Source: Pegoplata infirma (taxonomy: Eukaryota > Arthropoda > Insecta > Diptera > Anthomyiidae). From it: a DNA stretch of 64,000 nucleotides. The notes below the pieces were generated by a model. The model made no database searches. It was not told where the DNA came from and saw nothing but the letters and a program-made list of their open reading frames with translations. The stretch spans positions 58,102,844-58,166,843 of the forward strand of contig OY992540.1 of the NCBI GenBank assembly GCA_963921195.1, in the 5' to 3' direction. Numbering within the stretch: the first letter of the stretch is position 1; every line of letters begins with the position of its first letter. Shown here piece after piece: positions 58,131 to 64,000 of the stretch. The position numbers and the translations under genes were made by a program.

Positions 58131-59090
58131 GGGTGCTCCAAAAAAATTAAGTTGTTAAATATTGACCGTAACTTCCCCTAGAAATATGCATTTGAGTGTA
58201 AAAGTATGCTTCACAAAATTATAGGGTAATCGGATGTGGGTAAGGCGGGCCGCATCGGCATAAATTTTTTATATCTCAATTTCGCCCTAGTTTTGCTAAT
58301 TGAAGTATTCTATCTCGTGTTGATAAAATTCGGTCCAAAACATATGAAGCTTGTAAAAAAACCAAAAAAAAAAATAAATGAAAGCTAAAAAAGGGCCAAA
58401 AATCACTACTTTCCCGAAATCCGCCGAAATTACATCACTGTAATAGCCAAATGAAAACAGCACAGCCTACAATTTTTTAAGGTTTTTATTCCTTCATATG
58501 TGCTTAACAAATCCTTAAACTCCAATAGTCGATTTTATAAAATTTCTTTAACAAAAAAAATAAAAATTTTAAATTGGAGATTTGAAAATAGTGTTGAAAA
58601 ATTCAGACCACTTTAGCATTTATTTATAACAAGTTAGCAAAACGCAACATGAAAAATATTTATCTTCTTAGTAAATTGGGACTTGAAGAATAAAAAATTT
58701 TGTTACCGTAGATAATTTCAAAAATTTGAAAAATGGGGCTCGAATTCCTTGATCATGTGGTTTGCCACACGTTAGTTGCCGGGGGAAGCTGTAACAACTC
58801 GGCTGATTTTCAACCGATTTTAATTTTTAATGCCTTATTAGATAGACAATTAACTCTTTATTTCTTATATTGATTTGAATTCAAACTTAACTCAAAATAT
58901 CGAAAAAAAATTACAAAAAAAGTCATATTTTCCCCTTGTAATCTGTTTTTCAAACTTTAGGGCCGATGCGGCACGCCTTACCCAAATCCGATTACCCTAT
59001 AATTTTGTGAAACATATTTTTACACCCAAATTCATATTTCTAGGGGGAGTTACGGTCAATATTTAACAATTTAATTTTTTTGGATCACCC
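58131..59090. mobile_element. TA-flanked TIR element (960 bp, ~150-bp TIRs)
   Basis: GGGTGCTCCAAAAAAATTAA, GTAACTTCCCCTAGAAATAT and GATGTGGGTAAGGCGGGCCG at the left are mirrored at the right down to GGATCACCC, with TA on both sides (58129-58130 and 59091-59092). No transposase; Tc1/mariner-type flanks. Confidence 0.75.
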
Positions 59091-59940
59091 TAATGTACAA
59101 TGTGCATTACGATGGCAGCGAAATGTATGGGGGAAAATCTTTTTGATATTTGTATCGTCCGGGCGGAATATTGTGGCACATGGTCTTAAACTGGTGTAGG
59201 ATAAATTTGAGCCAATAGGAAAACTTTAATCCGTGCCCATTTTGTTGCATCAACTAAACCGCTAAGTTTTTATACAAGTTATGTACATGGTTGAAAAGAG
59301 GATTACTTCTAGATATCAGAAACGTGGAAAACATATTTACGTAGTGCAAAAATTTTTCGCAAATTTTTTTAAAGTTCTGCACATGGTAAAAAAGAGAATC
59401 ACTTATAGATATTAGAAACGTGAATAAATATATTTGCGTAGTGGAAATATTTTTCGCTAATAGCAAAAAACCAAATGAAAAATTTTTGGAAACAAAAATG
59501 GCAGAAACAAAACTTTGGTAAATGGAATATCTTAAAAAGCAAAACGAAACTAGTTTCGGCAGTCTTATATATTAGATTTGCCAAATATTTGTAAAAATTC
59601 GAAGACTTAAGACCGAACTTACGTTACTGAGATGACCTACTCTGGTCCCAGTATTTACATGCTACAGGGTCATGATGAGGAATTTTCGCAAGGCACTTTG
59701 ACAATGTCATTAAAGAGCCTACTGATGTGTGGTACACTCTATGCTGATGTGTGGTACACCCCTGTATCTTTTGCGCAATAGGCAATAAATCGCGATGTCG
59801 ATACATCTGTATCAGCAGACAAAACTGTGGAGTCTGAAGTGAAAACGGTTGATTCATAGTCAAACCAGGGGAAAACCTACACCGAAAGACAAAACCATAT
59901 CAGTAAATAACATTATGCAACAAATTTGTGGTCTTCGAGT
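59091..59940. other. gene-free DNA
   Basis: A ~110-bp segment at about 59280-59345 is repeated at 59385-59460 (GATATYAGAAACGTGRA shared). No gene motifs. Confidence 0.4.
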
Positions 59941-60454
59941 GTATCTTGAACGGGACCAAAAAAATTAAAGTATACAATAGTATACCCCTGAAAGGTTTTG
60001 AAAACTTAGCTCGAGTAATTTTTTTTGAACCACTGAAGTTATTAATTTTTTTTTCAAAGGCGTTTTGAATAAGTCAAAAAATAAGTTTTAGTGAAATTTG
60101 ATGCAGAAATTTTTTGTAGAAGATTTTAACCCTTTAAACGTACGTTTTTTTTGGTGTTCTATGAGGATATTTGAAAAAAGGACCAAAATGACCCCTAAAA
60201 ATTGGAGATATAGGGTAAATATATTCTAAAAAAAGAACCGCTATCAAATTTTACTGAAGACATGTCCTAACATTATTTACCCTTTGAATTAGATTTAATA
60301 CTTATTTTTTGAATTATTCAAAACGCCTTTGAAAAAAAAATTAAAAACTTCAGTGGGTCATAAAAAAAGAACTCGAGCTAAGTTTACAAACCCCTTCTGG
60401 GGGTTTGCTCTACTGTTGGTATACGTTCATTTTTTTTTGTCCCATCCAAGATAC
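59941..60454. repeat. inverted-repeat element (514 bp)
   Basis: GTATCTTGAACGGGACCAAA at the left mirrors TTTGTCCCATCCAAGATAC at the right. Further in, AAAGGCGTTTTGAATAAGTC is mirrored by ATTATTCAAAACGCCTTT. The arms together reach about 170 bp each around an AT-rich middle. Confidence 0.7.
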
Positions 60455-60489
60455 AAAATCATGCTGCACAGTGTAATCAGCTGACAAAA

Positions 60490-61250
60490 AGACAGCGGAA
60501 AAGGATGAGGCTGAGAGCAAAGCAGTTTGCTATACTGATGCTAAGAGAATATCCTCAACCTTCTCTCGGGCTGGAGAAAAAAAAGGCTGAGGCTGAGAGG
60601 TAAGCAGTCTGCTAAAAGGAAACTTTCAACTGATGCTAAGCAATTATTCTCAGCCTTCTTGCGAGCTGGAGAGCAAGAGCGCCCTAGCGGTGATAACGTT
60701 TCGTCCCAAATGGAATGCTTCGCTGATGCAAGACAGAGTATTGATACTTTGAACGCAAAAGGTAAGCCGATCAGGCCGGATGAAATATCTTCACTTATTG
60801 AAGACTCTTCCAATTTAGGTTCGGTCGCTGCAACAGTCGGTAAAAAGAGGAAGAAGAGAAATACCAATAAATCGAACTTCTGATCTTCATCTTTTTCCCT
60901 TCTGAACTCGCCAGCTGCATCTAACAGGACCCTATCTAAAAAGGACATGGTGCCATCACGAAAACACAAAGAACATCTTTAAAAAGTGTGCAGACCAACA
61001 AGACTGGTTAAACTGCGCCTAAACGGGCTAGGAACTCTATAGTGGGTGGGAGGAAGAGAAATAGTGAGAGAAATGATTCAATTCTTGAATCAGGTTCATC
61101 CTTTTTATACCGTTCTCGATTGAATGATGAAGCTGTCAGAACTGATATGATTGGCTGCCCTTCACAGGGTGCCTTTTTTGGAAATCAAGCGGGTACTAAC
61201 CAAAATCTCGCAGCTATTGCAAGCGGCAAGAACCCAAAGCTACTCTAATG
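60490..61250 (+). pseudogene. possible LINE ORF1 remnant
   Basis: A ~105-bp tandem duplication (AAAAGGATGAGGCTGAGAGC-type, 60497 and about 60582) precedes frames reading MECFADARQSIDTLNAKGKP then VGKKRKKRNTNKSNF (60710-60883) and RNSERNDSILESGSSFLYRS (61054-61248). Basic, low-complexity, no named domain. Its place just before an RNase H LINE fragment suggests an ORF1-type protein, but this is inference. Confidence 0.35.
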
Positions 61251-61289
61251 TGGTAAGTACTAATTGTAAGTCTATTGTAATATTACCGA

Positions 61290-61940
61290 GTAGGGAAGAC
61301 TGGGGCCCACCAGACCTACTCGAATTTTACACGTATACTTTCAAAACAGATGGATCCAGTACCAAAAATGACTCTGGGTCTGGTTGGTATTTGAACGATG
61401 CGACCAAATGCAATATTGCTATGTAGAAAATTGCTACAGTATTTTAGACTGAAGTATTTGCTTTTTTGGACGTGGCGACCTAGATAAGTGAAAACAGATG
61501 GAGGGATAGAAGAATCAGTTTTTGCAGTGACAGCCAGGCTGCGCTCAGTGAACTTGAATCTCCAGTCACTTTATCTAAAATTGTCCAGCCACTTCATCTA
61601 AAATTGTCAATGAGGGTAATATGGGACAGTTTCAGTCTTTTGTGGGTTCCGTGTCATAGGGGAATACGGGGAAATGAGATTGCCGACTCTTTGGAAAATG
61701 TTGGCTCCTATACAGTTCCTCACAATCCAGAACCTCAGATTGGTATAAGCTTGACATGACTGATACGTTCGACTCAACTCTCATATGAAATCAATTTTCA
61801 TGGAATGATGGTCAAACGAGTTAGCATGCAAGACGTTTTGTGATTAGACCATTTTTTCCCCCACTGTGCGCCTCACCAGAAGTGAAACGATAGAACATAA
61901 ACTTTGTCACTGCCCAGCGCACAGTGGGTTCGATGGTACC
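61290..61940 (+). pseudogene. RNase H LINE relic
   Basis: Frames give TDGSSTKNDSGSGWYLND (61348-61402), CSDSQAALSELESP (about 61526) and LLWVPCHRGIRGNEIADSL (61637-61693), the ordered RNase H motifs of I/R1/LOA-type LINEs. A knuckle remnant (SETIEH, CHCPAHSG) lies near 61885-61930. Stops and shifts separate the pieces. Confidence 0.6.
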
Positions 61941-64000
61941 CAAAATGGCGATTAATTCAGATAAGCAGTAGTTTTAGAATATTATATTTTTTTATTAATG
62001 AACAAATATAAACACGTAAAAATACACATTTTGGAAAAAAAAAAATTGGAAAAAAAAAATTTTTTAACCTGTTAGGCGTTTTTTTGTTTTTCGGGAAAAA
62101 GGGTTATAGTTCACAATTTTTGCTGTAACTTTGGAATGAAAAGCGATAAATTAATAAAAAAAAATTGAAATTAAAGTGTACATAATGTGCTATCAAAGTA
62201 ATCAAAGAAAGAACGCATAATATGTATTTATATTATTATAAATTTTATTTAAAATCCAATTTTTGTTTTTCACAAAATGTCATAAATGTACAAATGTATC
62301 TGAAAAAAGTGATTTATGGGAATATTGTAGTTTTTTATTAACGAATTATCAAAAATACATAAAAACACAGAATTTGAGAAAAAAAAAATTTAACAAAATG
62401 TTTTTTTTTTTAATCTTTTAGTCGTTTTTTTTGTTTTTGGAAAAAAAACGAAACCCTTGAACATGTAATAAAGCTATAAAAAACAAATAGAGGGGACGTT
62501 TTTTTGGCGTAGGGGGGGGGGGGGGGGGGGGTTTACCGGGAGACTATGGGGGACACCTTCCCCTCGCGATAAACGTTGCCAAAAAATAGATGTCAGTTTT
62601 TGCACCTAATTAATAAAAATTTATCATTATTTAAATAATTTTTTCTATACACGCCCCCAAAAAGGGGCGGACCGAAAAAATTCGCTTTCCTGATCCCCCT
62701 TGGTTCAAATTCAGACCGATGAACTTCATTTGGCATTAAAATGTTTCATTTATTAAACAAATATACAAATAAAACTTGTAAAAAAAATATTTTTCTGGGG
62801 TAGTTTTAGTTCTTCAAGGGGGAACTTTTTCCCCCCTAGTCCGATTTTGCTCGTTCAAGAACTTAACCAGCCTATGACCATTATACATATTTGTGACAAA
62901 CTTCAGGATTCTATCTCTTGTTTTATGTACTTTATAGTGTGCTCAACAACAGACGGACGGACGGACACACTGTTAGTCACAGAATGTCTTAGAATCGATC
63001 AGTGATCAATAATATACACTTTATGGGGTCCTAGACCCATATTTCGATGCGTTACATACGGAATGACAAAGTGAGTGTAAGCCTATACTGTAGTTGAAGG
63101 GTATACACACACATATAATGGTCTTGTTTAATAAACGATACCCAGACTTTTTACACAAAAACGGGAATAAAAAAAAAGGGCCGGGCATTGTCTGTACTTT
63201 TTTTTCTTTTAAATAAAAGCTGATATCCTATACTTTTTTAAAATCCACAAAACTAAATCCAACTATTACTAACTTAATATATGTGGCCCATTAAATGGGG
63301 AAAATATCTCAATTTCGGGTCCTTTTTAAAAAAATTATTAAAAATGTTAAGACCCAATTTTTATAAACAAAAAAAATTTTGCAATTTAGTTTAATACCTG
63401 TTGTTTAAGGTTCCATTATAAAAGATTTTCTTTTAAAAGATTTAATACTACTAATAATCGCTTGAATTGTAAAAAATTTGATTTTTTTTACTTTTTTCAA
63501 AGACTGCAATAATTTGCTAACTTTGACAGCTCACCGAAAAAAAAGTAAACAACTTAGTATATTGATTTTGATAACTAGCGTTGCATAATTTTATCTACTT
63601 TTACCCCATACCAAAACTTATAACAAAAACATCATTTATAAATTTCAATTAATCGCCACTTTGGTACCATTTGAACCCAACGTGCAGCGGTGGCAAGGAG
63701 TCGCCGATCGATGAACCACGAGGACTATGCGAGGAGTAAATCGGACAACGCCATCCTAACCTAACTCCTTTCATATTATGTTTTCTATAAAAATAAACTG
63801 ACATCCACTTCTCGATCTATCAAAAAATGGCCCAATTATATTTTGAGGTTGATTAACTATTTCTTTATCGAGTAAGCTCGGGTTTAGAATAATTATTTTT
63901 TTTTAATTTTCGTTTTACGAAGACTTAAATGGAAATATTTTTACTCCTATTATTCAGAATACAGCTGCATATCCCAGGAATTTTTTTTGGAATAGATTCC
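61940..64000. other. AT-rich repeat DNA, poly-G tract, GTCY repeat piece
   Basis: A ~350-bp segment appears twice in tandem (61960-62120 and 62330-62460 share TTTTTATTAAYGAA and CACAnAATTTGGAAAAAA-like words). A run of 20 G lies at 62512-62531. 62640-62880 is related to 8340-8520. 62940-63115 is a piece of a (GGAC)n-bearing dispersed repeat. A LINE-type tail CCTAACCTAAC is at 63762. No gene recognised. Confidence 0.45.

Overview
The window looks like AT-rich nuclear DNA of a higher fly. It contains one convincing host gene, a buttonhead-type Sp-family zinc-finger gene on the minus strand. Nearly everything else is a dense graveyard of transposable elements. The gene's protein start, its buttonhead box and its three fingers fit the Drosophila btd type, and the LINE tails and (GTCY)n-bearing repeats are also fly-like. 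A calyptrate fly (blowfly or house-fly relatives) is my best guess, but the sequence alone does not prove it.

Layout. 430-1760 holds an RNase H LINE relic cut by a TA-flanked MITE. 1790-7450 is a multi-layer nest: a ~480-bp repeat family in head-to-tail and inverted order, carrying a pogo-like TIR element that itself carries two further elements, plus a 49-bp LINE 3' end and a GTCY-type repeat. 10297-12800 has a second GTCY repeat and an RT relic cut by a MITE. 12831-14374 is a TIR element with 9-bp target duplications and a perfect 140-bp palindrome. 16670-20150 contains two head-to-head LINE relics, one cut by a piece of a different LINE. 20690-27605 is btd (two coding exons, 4.86-kb intron); the intron holds a five-unit tandem array and a large inverted repeat with a nested MITE. 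A possible btd promoter lies near 28246. 28960-44720 is LINE relics with inserted MITEs, including a 1.77-kb TIR transposon with transposase-like ORF remnants. 44816-47892 has two TIR elements. 50293-53615 is a nearly intact 3.3-kb LINE with 14-bp target duplications and only three in-frame stops. It sits at the edge of a large inverted-repeat element that surrounds a 1.33-kb near-perfect hairpin. 58131-60454 has two more TIR elements, and 60500-61940 has LINE relics.

The most unusual theme is the recurrence of tRNA-like (A-box plus B-box) modules inside TIR or hairpin elements. Two copies of one MITE family each carry two such modules on opposite strands, and the 1.33-kb hairpin carries one per arm. 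Other tRNA-like sequences lie at 7919 and 16262. All family and clade names below come from reading motifs; no database search was done.
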